64,000 nucleotides of DNA from Vreelandella nigrificans (GTDB taxonomy: Bacteria > Pseudomonadota > Gammaproteobacteria > Pseudomonadales > Halomonadaceae), in NCBI RefSeq assembly GCF_002374315.1, contig NZ_NWUX01000019.1, forward strand, positions 1-64,000, in the 5' to 3' direction. The translations under genes were made by a program, and so were the position numbers. Below the pieces are notes generated by a model, which saw only the letters and a list, made by a program, of their open reading frames with translations, had not been told where the DNA came from and did not search any database. Below are positions 54,212-63,891 of this stretch, piece after piece (position 1 is the stretch's first letter; every line of letters begins with the position of its first letter).

Positions 54212-55698
54212 ACTCCCCCTCCTTGCAGCAAGGCTAAGGGCAGATGTGCCAGCAAACCAAGCGCAAACGCCGCCAGTGCAAGCGCTAGCGCCACTAAGTC
54301 CATACTTGGTGCCAACGGCTGATAGTGGTGCCTCGGCGCCGTTTCATCAAATGAGTAGCGGAACACCCTAAATACATAGGCCGCTGTTAATAACGTACCC
54401 ATCAATAGTGCCACCACAGCAACCCACTGCTGGGTCATCACCATGGCCTGTAGAAGCAGCCACTTCGCTGTGAAGCCCGAGCTGGGCGGTAAGCCCATGA
54501 GCGTCACTGAGGCAAGACCAAAAATCAGCAATGAAAGCGGCAAACGACGGCTAGTACCTGCAAGTCCCTTCAAAGAGCTTTCCCCCGTCGCAAGAATCAA
54601 ATTACCCGCTGCCATGAACATTGCGGCTTTGGCTAGCGCGTGACCTATCAGTTGCAACCAAAAGCCCTCCCAGGCCAGGGCCTTCGGCAAAGGGGGGATG
54701 TCTGGCCCTATTATCAGCGGGAAAGCCACCATCAAGTACCCCAGTTGTGCCACTGTGGACGAAGCAACTAGGGTCTTGAGAGAGTCAGACCGCCATGCCA
54801 CAAGACCGCCCCAAACAATCGCCAACATGCCTAGCCAAGCAACAAAGCGAGGTGCAAATAGCGAACTGGGGAGCAAAATGTTCCACAACATAAGCAAGAT
54901 AAATAGCGAAGCTTTAACCACCAATGCGGCGTGTAGCGCACTTACAGGTGTCCAGGCACTTTCATGCACCGGAGTTAACCAGCCATGCAACGGGAATAGA
55001 GCCGCTTTTAGCGCTAAGCCTGCTCCTATAAGCGCGGCAGCTATCCAAGCGACTGGGCCAGGCTCAACCACCTCGGCCAGCGCCTGTAAATTCAGTTGTC
55101 CCCAGTAACCCAGTATTAAGGCAACGCCAAGTAGATAGGCCAACGACCCTACCAACGCCAGCAATAAATAGCGCATGCCGGCCTGTAGCGCTGCAGGCTT
55201 ACCCGACAGCAGTAGCATGCCTACCGCTGCCAATCCCATCAGCTCAAGGGCGGCATAGAGCGTTAACAAATCCGCCGCGAGCCAAATCAAAGAAAGTGCG
55301 CTTATCAACACGCCCATTAGCGGCCACAACCAGCGCGCCTGCTTGCCTGGGTTCGTCAACCGCAAATGCCCCGGCGTATACAGTGCAGCAGCAGCACCTA
55401 CCCACTGGGTAACCAGTAACATCAGGATACTAACCCCACCCAGACGAAGTGATACTGTTACTCCCGCTACTTGCCACTGCCAGCGCAATAGCCCTGCCTG
55501 CTGGTACTCCATCAGTAACAGCACACCAGTCAGTAAAATGGGTACACAGACAAGCGCAACAGGCAGCGTCCGTCGAGGAGAGAACAGCGCTCCTAATAGG
55601 CCAAATAGAATCGGCAGTGCTAGCGTTGCAGCTAATACCCAGTGGGTTAACCAAAGCGGCTCGAAAGTGGCTTCCGTCAGACCAAACCGCCAAGTCAT
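54208..55698 (-). CDS. proton-conducting channel subunit (PF00361, NuoM/MrpD-like), first copy
   Basis: 496 residues with about 14 TM segments. TM5 E152 (YAALELMGLAAVGML), TM7 K231 (LALKAALFPLHGWL) and K262 (ALVVKASLFILL) are present; ALAKAAMFMAAGNL is the second-half lysine segment. Moves protons or sodium through two half-channels as in complex I or Mrp antiporters. No redox or soluble partner is near. Overlaps neighbours by 4 bp at both ends. Confidence 0.9.
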   Translation of the reverse strand: MTWRFGLTEATFEPLWLTHWVLAATLALPILFGLLGALFSPRRTLPVALVCVPILLTGVLLLMEYQQAGLLRWQWQVAGVTVSLRLGGVSILMLLVTQWVGAAAALYTPGHLRLTNPGKQARWLWPLMGVLISALSLIWLAADLLTLYAALELMGLAAVGMLLLSGKPAALQAGMRYLLLALVGSLAYLLGVALILGYWGQLNLQALAEVVEPGPVAWIAAALIGAGLALKAALFPLHGWLTPVHESAWTPVSALHAALVVKASLFILLMLWNILLPSSLFAPRFVAWLGMLAIVWGGLVAWRSDSLKTLVASSTVAQLGYLMVAFPLIIGPDIPPLPKALAWEGFWLQLIGHALAKAAMFMAAGNLILATGESSLKGLAGTSRRLPLSLLIFGLASVTLMGLPPSSGFTAKWLLLQAMVMTQQWVAVVALLMGTLLTAAYVFRVFRYSFDETAPRHHYQPLAPSMDLVALALALAAFALGLLAHLPLALLQGGGV

Positions 55699-56396
55699 TG
55701 GGGCTGCTCCTTGGTCTGACTATCGAGGCTTAGGGCGTTCTTACCTTCGAGTAGAAACAGGTGTCGGATCAGTAGCGCTCCCAGTAGAGAACCCAACCAT
55801 GCAATCGCCAAACCAACACTAATTAATGCTTGAGCTCCCTCCTCAGTGCCTGCCATACCAGCAAGTAACAGAAACACGCCCGAGCCAAGAATATTAAAGG
55901 CGAGCAAACGACGCAGTAGATGGTGATGGAGCGCAAACGCCCCCATAGCCGTGGCCGCAATGACAACCGCCGCCATTACAAGAGGGTGTTCTGCAGGGGA
56001 GTAGACCATCTCGGGCATTACAAAACGGATTGCTCCCCACATCATAAAGCACCACGCCAGCGCCAACAGGGCTCGTGTAAGGCCATGGGGCCACGAACCA
56101 CGAAAGCTATCGTAATGTGGTGTGGCATTTGCTCTATGGCTACTAGCGGCGCCATTCGGACGGTAGGCCCTTAACGCATAAAAAAGGCTCGCTCCTGTTA
56201 GCAATGCGCCTAATATCAGCTCAGCTACAGCGAGCCAGGGAGCCTCCAACCACCACCATGCAAGTGTCATGAATAGCGCGAACACCACAAACAGGCAGCT
56301 AGCCCGCAACAAGTGGCGATCAAACAAGCAGGCTAACGCTGCTACACATAAGCAGAGCGCCAGCCCCCCTTCTATTAAGTTAAAAGAAGCTATCAT
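55695..56396 (-). CDS. DUF4040-MnhC/NuoK-like fusion subunit
   Basis: 233 residues. The N-terminal part (about 1-78) resembles DUF4040/MbhD (MrpA C-terminal-type), with E59 in APWLAVAELILGAL. The C-terminal part (about 135-215) resembles MnhC/NuoK, but the buried glutamate of that family reads as N168 (AFNILGSGVFLL). This appears to be a natural fusion. First of five coupled genes; the promoter lies upstream toward the esterase gene. Confidence 0.72.
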   Translation of the reverse strand: MIASFNLIEGGLALCLCVAALACLFDRHLLRASCLFVVFALFMTLAWWWLEAPWLAVAELILGALLTGASLFYALRAYRPNGAASSHRANATPHYDSFRGSWPHGLTRALLALAWCFMMWGAIRFVMPEMVYSPAEHPLVMAAVVIAATAMGAFALHHHLLRRLLAFNILGSGVFLLLAGMAGTEEGAQALISVGLAIAWLGSLLGALLIRHLFLLEGKNALSLDSQTKEQPQ

Positions 56397-56470
56397 GCGC
56401 CTTCGCTATTCCTTGCATCGGCTATGGAAGTAATTACTTTGCCTACCTTTTAGATGCTTGTCGACGTGGC

Positions 56471-57136
56471 CTACGCTAACCGCTCACTCAACCAGCGGCC
56501 AATATCACCCACCTGCTGGGGGCAAAGCGCATGGGCCATCGGGTACAAGCGGTAGCTCACGCCATAGCCCATTGCTTTTAAGCTCTCGACTCCGCTGCGG
56601 CCTAAGGTTACCGGCACAATAGGGTCGAAATTACCGTGGTGAACCTCAATAGGAATATGCCGATTGGCTTCGGCAAGCGCTATGCTATCGGCAGTAGCAA
56701 AGTAGGTCGACATTGCCAACAAGCCACCTAGCGGTTGTGGGAACGATAGCGCAGCTTGGTAGGCAACGGCTCCACCCTGGGAAAAGCCAGCTACAATAAT
56801 TCTTTGACTATCAATCCCTTGGTCAAGCTGCTCTTGAATGAGCGCCTGAATCCTCTCAGCAGATTTTTTCAGTTGCTCTTCATCCACTCGACGCCCCAAA
56901 TCTATCGCCAGGATGTCATACCAAGCAGAAATTACCATGCCACCATTAATGGTCACTGGTAGGCGCGGCGCATGGGGCATAATAAAGCGCACATGAGCAT
57001 CTTCAGGTAACGTCAGCGCAGGTACCAACGGCTCAAAGTCGTGTCCATCGGCACCTAAGCCATGAATAATAAACACACACGCATCGGCGGGTTGACCATT
57101 TTTCGGCTCAATAATCAGTTCGCCAGGGGCTGTCAT
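56471..57136 (-). CDS. alpha/beta hydrolase, carboxylesterase/phospholipase family
   Basis: 221 residues with the compact carboxylesterase fold: nucleophile S119 in GFSQGG, D171 in NFDPIVP and H202 in PMAHAL, plus the oxyanion segment IHGLGADGHDF. No signal peptide; cytoplasmic. Substrate unknown, perhaps short-chain esters or lysophospholipids. Not overlapping the channel genes. Confidence 0.9.
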   Translation of the reverse strand: MTAPGELIIEPKNGQPADACVFIIHGLGADGHDFEPLVPALTLPEDAHVRFIMPHAPRLPVTINGGMVISAWYDILAIDLGRRVDEEQLKKSAERIQALIQEQLDQGIDSQRIIVAGFSQGGAVAYQAALSFPQPLGGLLAMSTYFATADSIALAEANRHIPIEVHHGNFDPIVPVTLGRSGVESLKAMGYGVSYRLYPMAHALCPQQVGDIGRWLSERLA

Positions 57137-57209
57137 GGAGTTGATTCCTTGCTGAATTTAAAAACGCCACCCTAGCGCAAAGCAGCGTTAACAGCGAGTT
57201 ATTGTCAGC

Positions 57210-58979
57210 TTAAAACGGCCAAACTAACGGAATCAGCGTCAGGGCAATCGCCCCTGTAAGTAGGTTCAAGCCAGCCCCAACGCGTAAAAAGTCACTGATG
57301 CGATAGCCACCTGGGCCATGCACCATTAAGTTGGTTTGATAGCCAATTGGCGTAAGAAAGCTAGCCGAAGCAGCGAACATCACAGCCACTACATAGGGCA
57401 TAGGGTTAACTCCCAAGCTTTCTGCTGCCGCCATCACCACCGGAAAAATAATTACCGCAGCGGCATTATTGGTAACTAACTCAGTGAGTAACGCAACCAC
57501 ACAATAAGTGCCAATTAGCAGTAACAGTGGATTACCTGCGACAAGGGAAAGGACTCCTCCGGCAATTTCATCGGCAGCTCCGGAGCTCTGCAGAGCCGCG
57601 CCTACGCCAAAAGATGCAGCAATGGTCAACAGCACTTGGGTATCTAACCCACGTTTGGCAGCCCCTACTGTGCAACAGCCGGTTAGTAGCACCAGCGCAG
57701 CCCCAAGCATGGCAGCGTTTAACATACTCAATACGCCTAACGCTGCCAGCAGTACAGCACCCAATAGAATCGCCCAGGCCAGCGGAGCCTTTTCATGCAC
57801 CGGACGCGCTGCGCCGTTTAGCTCACTGATTAGCAGGAAGTCTTTTGATTGACGGTGACGCTCAATAAATGGCGGACGGGCTTCCAGCAGCAGCACATCA
57901 GCAGGCTGCAAACGCACTTGCCCCAGGTTGCCTTTTACCCGCTCGCCACCTCGGCAAACGGCCAGAACAGCGGCGCCATACAGGGTTCTAAAGCGCCCAT
58001 CTCGGATACGCTGGCCAATAAACTGACACTGGCTGGAAACCACCGCTTCCACCAGCCGGCGCTCGTTAAACTCTTTTTCCAAGCTGGAAGCGCCATCATG
58101 GGAAGGTATCAAACCACGAATCTGCTGCAGCTCAACGGCAGCATCTGATGTGCCCACAAATACTAGCCGATCTCCTGCTTTTAGACGCTCCCCAGGGCCT
58201 ACTACGCTCACCACATTACCGGCACGCTCAATTTCTACCAGAAAAAGCTCCTGCAAATGGCGTAGCCCAGCCTCTTCCACCGTCCGGTCAACCAGCACAC
58301 CAGCAGGGTCAACTTCCATTTCAATCGTGAACTCACGGGGGTTAGCAAACGCTTTTGCCATGCCCTCGCGGGAAGGCATTAGACGTGGCCCAAGCAAAAT
58401 TAGGTAAGTAAGCCCAGCCACTGCAACAGGAATACCAACCCAGGCTAAATCAAACAACCCCATGGCAAGATTGGGATACCGCTCGACCAGCAACCCATGC
58501 ACCACCAAGTTAGTACTGGTACCGAATAAAGTGATAGTTCCCCCTAAAATCGACGCGAAACTCAGCGGCATCAAAAGCCGCTGCGGGGAGAGCCGTAGCC
58601 GTCGGCTCCAACTCATCACCGCAGGAATATAGGTGGCTACTACGGGAGTGTTATTGAGAAATCCACTTAAGGAAGCCACTGGCAACAGCAGTCGCACAAG
58701 TGCTCCCCGCTCCCCCCGAGGCCGACCCAGTACATAGCGAATAATCAGATCAATACCGCCAGTTTCGCGAATACTAGCCACCAGCACGTACATAAACGCC
58801 ACAGTAAACAGGCCGCTATTTGAAAAGCCGCCCAACGCCTGCTCTGGGTTGATAACTCCCAAGGTCATTAATACCACTACCGCGCCGAGCAGAATAATAT
58901 CTGGGCCAAGGCGCGATAGCGCCATCAGCGGGAAGATAGTGAGCACTACCCCAACTGCGATCCAAGCATCCAGCGACAT
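57210..58979 (-). CDS. SLC13/DASS-like permease with two TrkA_C domains
   Basis: 589 residues. Membrane domains at both ends (about 1-190 and 400-589, with SFASILGGTITLFGTSTNLVVHGL and ASASFLTPIGYQTNLMVHGPGGY as the paired NT-like loops) enclose two TrkA_C (RCK_C) domains (about 205-375). Such proteins transport anions such as sulfate or dicarboxylates. Regulation through the TrkA_C domains is expected. Substrate not set. Confidence 0.88.
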   Translation of the reverse strand: MSLDAWIAVGVVLTIFPLMALSRLGPDIILLGAVVVLMTLGVINPEQALGGFSNSGLFTVAFMYVLVASIRETGGIDLIIRYVLGRPRGERGALVRLLLPVASLSGFLNNTPVVATYIPAVMSWSRRLRLSPQRLLMPLSFASILGGTITLFGTSTNLVVHGLLVERYPNLAMGLFDLAWVGIPVAVAGLTYLILLGPRLMPSREGMAKAFANPREFTIEMEVDPAGVLVDRTVEEAGLRHLQELFLVEIERAGNVVSVVGPGERLKAGDRLVFVGTSDAAVELQQIRGLIPSHDGASSLEKEFNERRLVEAVVSSQCQFIGQRIRDGRFRTLYGAAVLAVCRGGERVKGNLGQVRLQPADVLLLEARPPFIERHRQSKDFLLISELNGAARPVHEKAPLAWAILLGAVLLAALGVLSMLNAAMLGAALVLLTGCCTVGAAKRGLDTQVLLTIAASFGVGAALQSSGAADEIAGGVLSLVAGNPLLLLIGTYCVVALLTELVTNNAAAVIIFPVVMAAAESLGVNPMPYVVAVMFAASASFLTPIGYQTNLMVHGPGGYRISDFLRVGAGLNLLTGAIALTLIPLVWPF

Positions 58980-59114
58980 AACCCTGTGTCCTTAGTAACA
59001 AGCTTTATAAAAAGCCTTAACGAAAAAGCATGGGTCATTGTGCCGCCTCTCAGATATTCTAAAAAGTTATTTTTAGAAACACACTAAGACCAAAAAAGAA
59101 TATATGATTGATTA

Positions 59115-59142
59115 GTGAGGTGTGAGGTGTGAGGTGTGAGAT
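59115..59142. repeat. 7-bp tandem repeat, four copies
   Basis: GTGAGGT repeated at 59115, 59122 and 59129, with GTGAGAT at 59136. Intergenic, between the SLC13 gene promoter region and the csp terminator. Likely slippage. Confidence 0.8.
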
Positions 59143-59180
59143 CTTGGCCAGTTTAATGGCTTAGGCAATTTGGCAACAAA

Positions 59181-59205
59181 AAAACCCCGCACTTGGCGGG
59201 GTTTT
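59181..59205 (-). terminator. Rho-independent terminator after the cold-shock gene
   Basis: AAAACCCCGC (59181-59190) pairs with GCGGGGTTTT (59196-59205) around a 5-nt loop; on the minus strand a TTTT-rich tail follows. A second stem, CTGTTAGCGT with ACGCTAACAG (59211-59233, 3-nt loop), sits just before it and may stabilise the transcript end. Confidence 0.9.
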
Positions 59206-59252
59206 CATCACTGTTAGCGTTATACGCTAACAGTTAACATCATCAGTTCTGA

Positions 59253-59456
59253 TTAAAGAACTTTGATGTTAGAAGCCTGAAGGCCTTTTTTACCCTGGGT
59301 AACGTCGAAGGAAACCTTCTGGCCGTCTTGCAGAGTTTTGAAGCCGTCAGCTTGAATTTCGGAGAAGTGTGCGAACAGATCGTCGCCATTGTCGTCCGGA
59401 GAAATGAAGCCAAAACCTTTAGTGTCGTTAAACCACTTAACGGTACCAGTTGCCAT
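59253..59456 (-). CDS. cold-shock protein, CspA family
   Basis: 67-residue single cold-shock domain. RNA-binding motifs are KGFGFI (RNP1) and LFAHFS (RNP2), with conserved aromatics. Binds single-stranded nucleic acid as an RNA chaperone. ATG at 59456 with GAGG upstream. A 140-nt or longer leader with a CGGGTATTACCCG hairpin could give temperature control, as in other csp genes. Confidence 0.95.
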   Translation of the reverse strand: MATGTVKWFNDTKGFGFISPDDNGDDLFAHFSEIQADGFKTLQDGQKVSFDVTQGKKGLQASNIKVL

Positions 59457-59655
59457 GATCGAAATCCTCAATATAGCTTGATGTAGAGCCGGGTAATACC
59501 CGAGTTGCAGTGGGTAGAACAAGAAACTTTCACCAGACTAAACGCTTGGGCGTTTCGATACTGCTGACAACGTTCGACTTGCTAACCAACTGCTTTTAGC
59601 ATGCGCTTAACTTAGCCGCACGTCAACACTATGATAGAAAAAAATGACAATGCAA
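59457..59655 (-). promoter_or_regulatory. leader and promoter region of the cold-shock gene
   Basis: On the minus strand, a small hairpin with CGGGTATTACCCG and a CGCCCAAGCG dyad precede the GAGG site. No further gene is seen. Cold-shock leaders often form alternative folds; that is inferred, not shown. Confidence 0.4.
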
Positions 59656-61311
59656 TTAATTTTCTTCCAGAATCCAATTTGCTGCCTTTTCAGCGATCAT
59701 CAACGTCGGTGAATTGGTGTTGCCGCTGGTAATTGTCGGCATGATTCCTGCGTCCGCCACACGCAATCCCTTCACTCCACGCACCCTAAGCCGTGCATCT
59801 ACCACCGCCATAGGGTCATCAGCCCGGCCCATTCGCGTAGTGCCTACCGGGTGAAATATCGTCGTACCAATATCACCGGCTAGACGCGCCAGCTCATCGT
59901 CGGTTTGGTATTCAACCCCAGGCTTCACCTCAACCGGTGCATATTTAGCAAACGCAGGCTGCTCAGCAATTCGTCGCGTCACTCTCAGCGAGTCGGCAGC
60001 TACCTTGCGATCTTCCGGCGTACTTAAATAGTTAGGAGCGATGGATGGTGCTTGGCGCGGGTCGCGGCTTTTCAAACGCACTGTTCCCCGGCTGGTAGGG
60101 TTTAAGTTACACACGCTGGCGGTAATTGCCGGATAGGGATGCAACGGCTGCCCAAAGGCTTCCAGGCTTAGCGGCTGAACGTGGTACTGAATATTTGGGT
60201 GAGTGTACTCATCGGAGCTGCGCGTAAAGGCGCCAAGCTGCGAAGGCGCCATGCTCATCGGACCAGTACGCTTGGTCAGATATTCCCAGCCAATAGCGGC
60301 CTTCCCCAAGAGGGTACCGGCCATAACATTAAGGGTTTTGGCATTGCTTACACGATACACCGAGCGTATTTGGAGGTGATCTTGCAAGTTTTCACCCACT
60401 CCCGGCAGGTCATGAACGAGCGCTATATTATGGTCGCGAAGGTGCTTAGCAGGCCCCACACCAGACAGCAGCAACAAATGCGGTGAGCCAATCGCTCCCG
60501 CGCACAATACCACTTCCTTTTGCGCACTCACCCTCACAGGCTCGCCGTTTCGCACTACCTCTACCGCGCAGCAGCGAGGCATACCTTGCTTTTTTTCAAA
60601 GCAGAGCCGATTTACCTGGGTAGAGTGCCACAACGTTAGGTTGTCGCGCTTGAGGGCAGTTCGTAAAAAGGCTTTGGCGGTATTCCAGCGCCAACCATCC
60701 TTCTGGTTTACTTCAAAATAGGCAACACCTTCGTTGCAGCCTCGGTTGAAGTCTTGGATGCGTGGAATGCCCGCCTGAGTGGCAGCTTCAGCAAAATCAT
60801 CCAGTACCTGCCAGTTAAGGCGCTGCTTTTCTACTCGCCACTCTCCACCATGTCCATGAAATTCCCGGTGGGTAGCATCACTGTCTTTGCCTTCATCCAG
60901 CCGGTAGTGGTGCTCATGCTTAATAAAGTCGGGCAGACAGTTTTTCCAACACCATTCGTCGCTACTGGTCACCTCAGCCCAGTGATCATAGTCCCGTGCC
61001 TGACCACGCATGTAAATCATCCCGTTGATGCTGGAGCAACCGCCCAGAGTTTTGCCACGGGGGTAGATCAACGAGCGGCCGTTAAGCCCTTTGTCGGGTT
61101 CAGTGCGAAACAGCCAGTCAGTGCGCGGGTTATTAATACAGTAGAGATAGCCCACCGGGATATGGATCCAGTGGTAGTTATCGCGGCCACCCGCTTCAAT
61201 CAACAGCACCTTGTTATTGGGGTCAGCGCTTAGCCGATTGGCCATCAGGCACCCTGCGGTGCCTGCACCAATCACGATATAGTCGAAGTTGTTATTAGCT
61301 ACGTATGACAT
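59656..61311 (-). CDS. dddA: GMC-family alcohol dehydrogenase, probable 3-hydroxypropionate dehydrogenase
   Basis: 551-residue FAD enzyme of the GMC (choline dehydrogenase-like) family. FAD site YIVIGAGTAGCLMA near the start, GGCSSINGMIYMRG, and the active-site pair in GTTIFHPVGTTRMG with NTNSPT. The pair with the next gene (28 bp) matches the known Halomonas dddA-dddC pair, in which DddA oxidises 3-hydroxypropionate to malonate semialdehyde. No DMSP lyase gene (dddD) is in the window. The alternative call is BetA-like choline dehydrogenase; context favours DddA. Confidence 0.75.
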   Translation of the reverse strand: MSYVANNNFDYIVIGAGTAGCLMANRLSADPNNKVLLIEAGGRDNYHWIHIPVGYLYCINNPRTDWLFRTEPDKGLNGRSLIYPRGKTLGGCSSINGMIYMRGQARDYDHWAEVTSSDEWCWKNCLPDFIKHEHHYRLDEGKDSDATHREFHGHGGEWRVEKQRLNWQVLDDFAEAATQAGIPRIQDFNRGCNEGVAYFEVNQKDGWRWNTAKAFLRTALKRDNLTLWHSTQVNRLCFEKKQGMPRCCAVEVVRNGEPVRVSAQKEVVLCAGAIGSPHLLLLSGVGPAKHLRDHNIALVHDLPGVGENLQDHLQIRSVYRVSNAKTLNVMAGTLLGKAAIGWEYLTKRTGPMSMAPSQLGAFTRSSDEYTHPNIQYHVQPLSLEAFGQPLHPYPAITASVCNLNPTSRGTVRLKSRDPRQAPSIAPNYLSTPEDRKVAADSLRVTRRIAEQPAFAKYAPVEVKPGVEYQTDDELARLAGDIGTTIFHPVGTTRMGRADDPMAVVDARLRVRGVKGLRVADAGIMPTITSGNTNSPTLMIAEKAANWILEEN

Positions 61312-61338
61312 GAGCTTGGCTCCCGTAACATGGTGGCG

Positions 61339-62850
61339 CTACTTAGCCGTAGGCATTACAAACTCAGCGCCCGCATCAATGGAGTCGGACCAGCGCTGCA
61401 TAATCGATTTCTGTTTGGTATAAAAACGCACACCCTCTTCACCGTAGGCGTGGGTGTCGCCAAATAGCGAACGCTTCCAGCCACCAAAGCCGTGCCACGC
61501 CATGGGCACCGGAATAGGTACATTAATGCCCACCATACCCACCTGGATACGACGACCAAATTCACGAGCGATACTGCCACTCTCGGTGAAACAGCTCACT
61601 CCGTTACCAAACTCATGGTCGTTGATCAATTGAATCGCTGTGGCAACGTCGGGCACTCGTACGCACACCAGTACCGGACCAAAAATCTCTTCTTTATAGA
61701 TAGTCATTTCAGGGGTGACGTGGTCAAACAGTGTGCCGCCCATCCAGAAGCCTTCACTGCAGCCCTCACCCGCCTGGCCAGAATCAAAGTCACGGCCATC
61801 TACCACGAGCTGAGCGCCTTCAGCCACGCCTTTTTCGATATAGCCGGTAATACGCTGGTGCGCCTGCTGGGTCACAATCGGCCCCATTTCTGCATCTAGC
61901 TGCATGCCGTCTTTAACTTTCAGTGTTTTGGCACGCTCGGTTAACATAGGCACGATCTCATCGGCCACATCGCCTACCAATACCGCCACGCTAATCGCCA
62001 TACAGCGCTCACCCGCACTGCCGTACGCAGCACCAATCAACGCATCCACTGCTTTGTCCAGGTGAGCATCAGGCATCACCACCATGTGGTTCTTCGCTCC
62101 ACCCAGTGCCTGCACGCGTTTGCCGTGCTTGGCACCGCGCTCGTAAATCAGGTTAGCAATCGGCGTAGAACCTACAAACGAAAGCGCTTTAACATCAGGA
62201 TGGTCAATCAGTGCTTCAACGCTATCTTTATCACCCTGCACGACGTTAAACACGCCGTCCGGCAAACCCGCCTGTTTTAACAGTTCAGCAATCATCAGCG
62301 ATGCACTAGGGTCTAAGGGGCTGGGCTTAAGAACAAAGGTATTGCCCGCTGCAATGGCAATCGGGAACATCCACATGGGTACCATCACGGGGAAGTTAAA
62401 CGGTGTAATACCTGCTACCACACCTAGCGGCTGGCGCAGAGTCCAGTTATCAATACCAGTACTCACTTGCTCGGTATAGTCACCTTTGAGCAGCTGCGGA
62501 ATGCCACAGGCGAATTCAACAATATCGATCCCCCTGGCCACTTCACCCTGGGCATCGGTAAATACTTTGCCGTGCTCTTTGGTAATCGCTTCGGCCAGAG
62601 CATCTTTATGGGCGTTAAGCAGCTCCAAAAACTTAAACAATACCCGGGCGCGGCGAATGGGCGGGGTATCGGCCCAGGCTGGAAATGCCGCCTGAGCAGC
62701 CTGCACAGCAGCCTCTACATCCACCTGGGAAGCCAATGACACTAGCCCTGTTACTTTACCAGTAGCGGGATTAAATACGTTTTGAACGTTAACCGAGACG
62801 CCTGCGCTTACTTGACCGTTAATAAAATGGTGAATGGCTGTTGTGGTCAT
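61339..62850 (-). CDS. dddC: CoA-acylating (methyl)malonate-semialdehyde dehydrogenase
   Basis: 503 residues of the MmsA/IolA branch of aldehyde dehydrogenases: [21 protein letters not shown], and the active-site [16 protein letters not shown] with the nucleophilic Cys. Converts malonate semialdehyde to acetyl-CoA and CO2 (or methylmalonate semialdehyde to propionyl-CoA). Upstream of dddA-like gene in the transcript and under a divergent LysR. mmsA is an equally valid family name. Confidence 0.88.
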   Translation of the reverse strand: MTTTAIHHFINGQVSAGVSVNVQNVFNPATGKVTGLVSLASQVDVEAAVQAAQAAFPAWADTPPIRRARVLFKFLELLNAHKDALAEAITKEHGKVFTDAQGEVARGIDIVEFACGIPQLLKGDYTEQVSTGIDNWTLRQPLGVVAGITPFNFPVMVPMWMFPIAIAAGNTFVLKPSPLDPSASLMIAELLKQAGLPDGVFNVVQGDKDSVEALIDHPDVKALSFVGSTPIANLIYERGAKHGKRVQALGGAKNHMVVMPDAHLDKAVDALIGAAYGSAGERCMAISVAVLVGDVADEIVPMLTERAKTLKVKDGMQLDAEMGPIVTQQAHQRITGYIEKGVAEGAQLVVDGRDFDSGQAGEGCSEGFWMGGTLFDHVTPEMTIYKEEIFGPVLVCVRVPDVATAIQLINDHEFGNGVSCFTESGSIAREFGRRIQVGMVGINVPIPVPMAWHGFGGWKRSLFGDTHAYGEEGVRFYTKQKSIMQRWSDSIDAGAEFVMPTAK

Positions 62851-62988
62851 GGAGCTACCTTTATAAAGAGTGCTTAAGTCATCAGTGATACCCCATCAGC
62901 CTACCCCCGTTTACACGGCAATCAATTGAGTAATTTTTAACCTAGATATAAGCTTTACTAATAACATTACAATAGCAGGAGCCCATTG

Positions 62989-63891
62989 ATGCAGGAGTAC
63001 GCAGCACTACGTGCCTTTGTCACCGTCGCACGCACCGGTAGCGTTTCACGGGCTGCGGAACAACTGCACCTTACCCAGCCTGCCATCAGCCTAAAGTTGA
63101 AGCAGCTACAGCAGCACCTAGGCTTAACGCTGTTTACCCGCCGCCCTCAAGGGTTAACGCTTACCGCCGATGGCTACGCGCTGCTACCCGCCGCAGAGAA
63201 TGCTTTAGCCAGTGCTTTAGCCTTTGAGCAAAGTGCCAGCGCCCTACACAGCACTCTGCGGGGTAAACTAAAAATTGGCACCATAGTCGACCCTGAGTTT
63301 ATCCGCCTCGGCGATTTTCTTAGCCGATTGATGGCCCGTGCACCACAGCTGGAAACCGAGCTACACCACGGTATGAGCGGTAGCGTGTTAGTGGATGTGG
63401 AACAAAGCGACTTGGACGTGGGCTTTTTTCTCGCTCCGCCCGGTGAGGGTACTGACAATGAGGCGCTTGCCTGGCGTGAGCTCACTCACTTCCATTACCA
63501 CGTAGTGGCGCCTGCGGGCTGGGAAGCAAAGCTAGCAGATACCCGATGGGAAGTGTTGGCACAACTACCCTGGATTGTGACACCTCCTGTTTCGGCCCAC
63601 CACCGGCTGCTGAAGCGTGTATTAGCCAACAGCGGCGCCACACCTAACCGAGTTGCCCAGGTAGACCAAGAAGCATGCATGTTAGATTTAGTGCGTGCTG
63701 GTGTGGGGCTTAGCTTAGCGCGGGATGCACTGGCCATGGCCGAACGCCAAGAGAGCGGCTTAGCCGTCGCGGAGAATGTTCGCCTGCCCTGTGCACTTAG
63801 CTTGATATGGCGCGGGGATCGTGCCGCAGAGCCCACCATTAAAGCCGCACTAGATACACTGGATACGGTATGGCCCCACCGCCCAGGCTAG
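62989..63891 (+). CDS. LysR family transcriptional regulator
   Basis: 300 residues: MQEYAALRAFVTVARTGSVSRAAEQLHLTQPA HTH and effector domain. ATG at 62989 follows AGGAG by 8 nt; TTG at 62986 is the alternative. Divergent from the dddC-dddA transcript (138 bp gap), so it probably activates it in response to a pathway intermediate. Nothing else is seen from 63892 to the window end. Confidence 0.9.
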   Translation: MQEYAALRAFVTVARTGSVSRAAEQLHLTQPAISLKLKQLQQHLGLTLFTRRPQGLTLTADGYALLPAAENALASALAFEQSASALHSTLRGKLKIGTIVDPEFIRLGDFLSRLMARAPQLETELHHGMSGSVLVDVEQSDLDVGFFLAPPGEGTDNEALAWRELTHFHYHVVAPAGWEAKLADTRWEVLAQLPWIVTPPVSAHHRLLKRVLANSGATPNRVAQVDQEACMLDLVRAGVGLSLARDALAMAERQESGLAVAENVRLPCALSLIWRGDRAAEPTIKAALDTLDTVWPHRPG

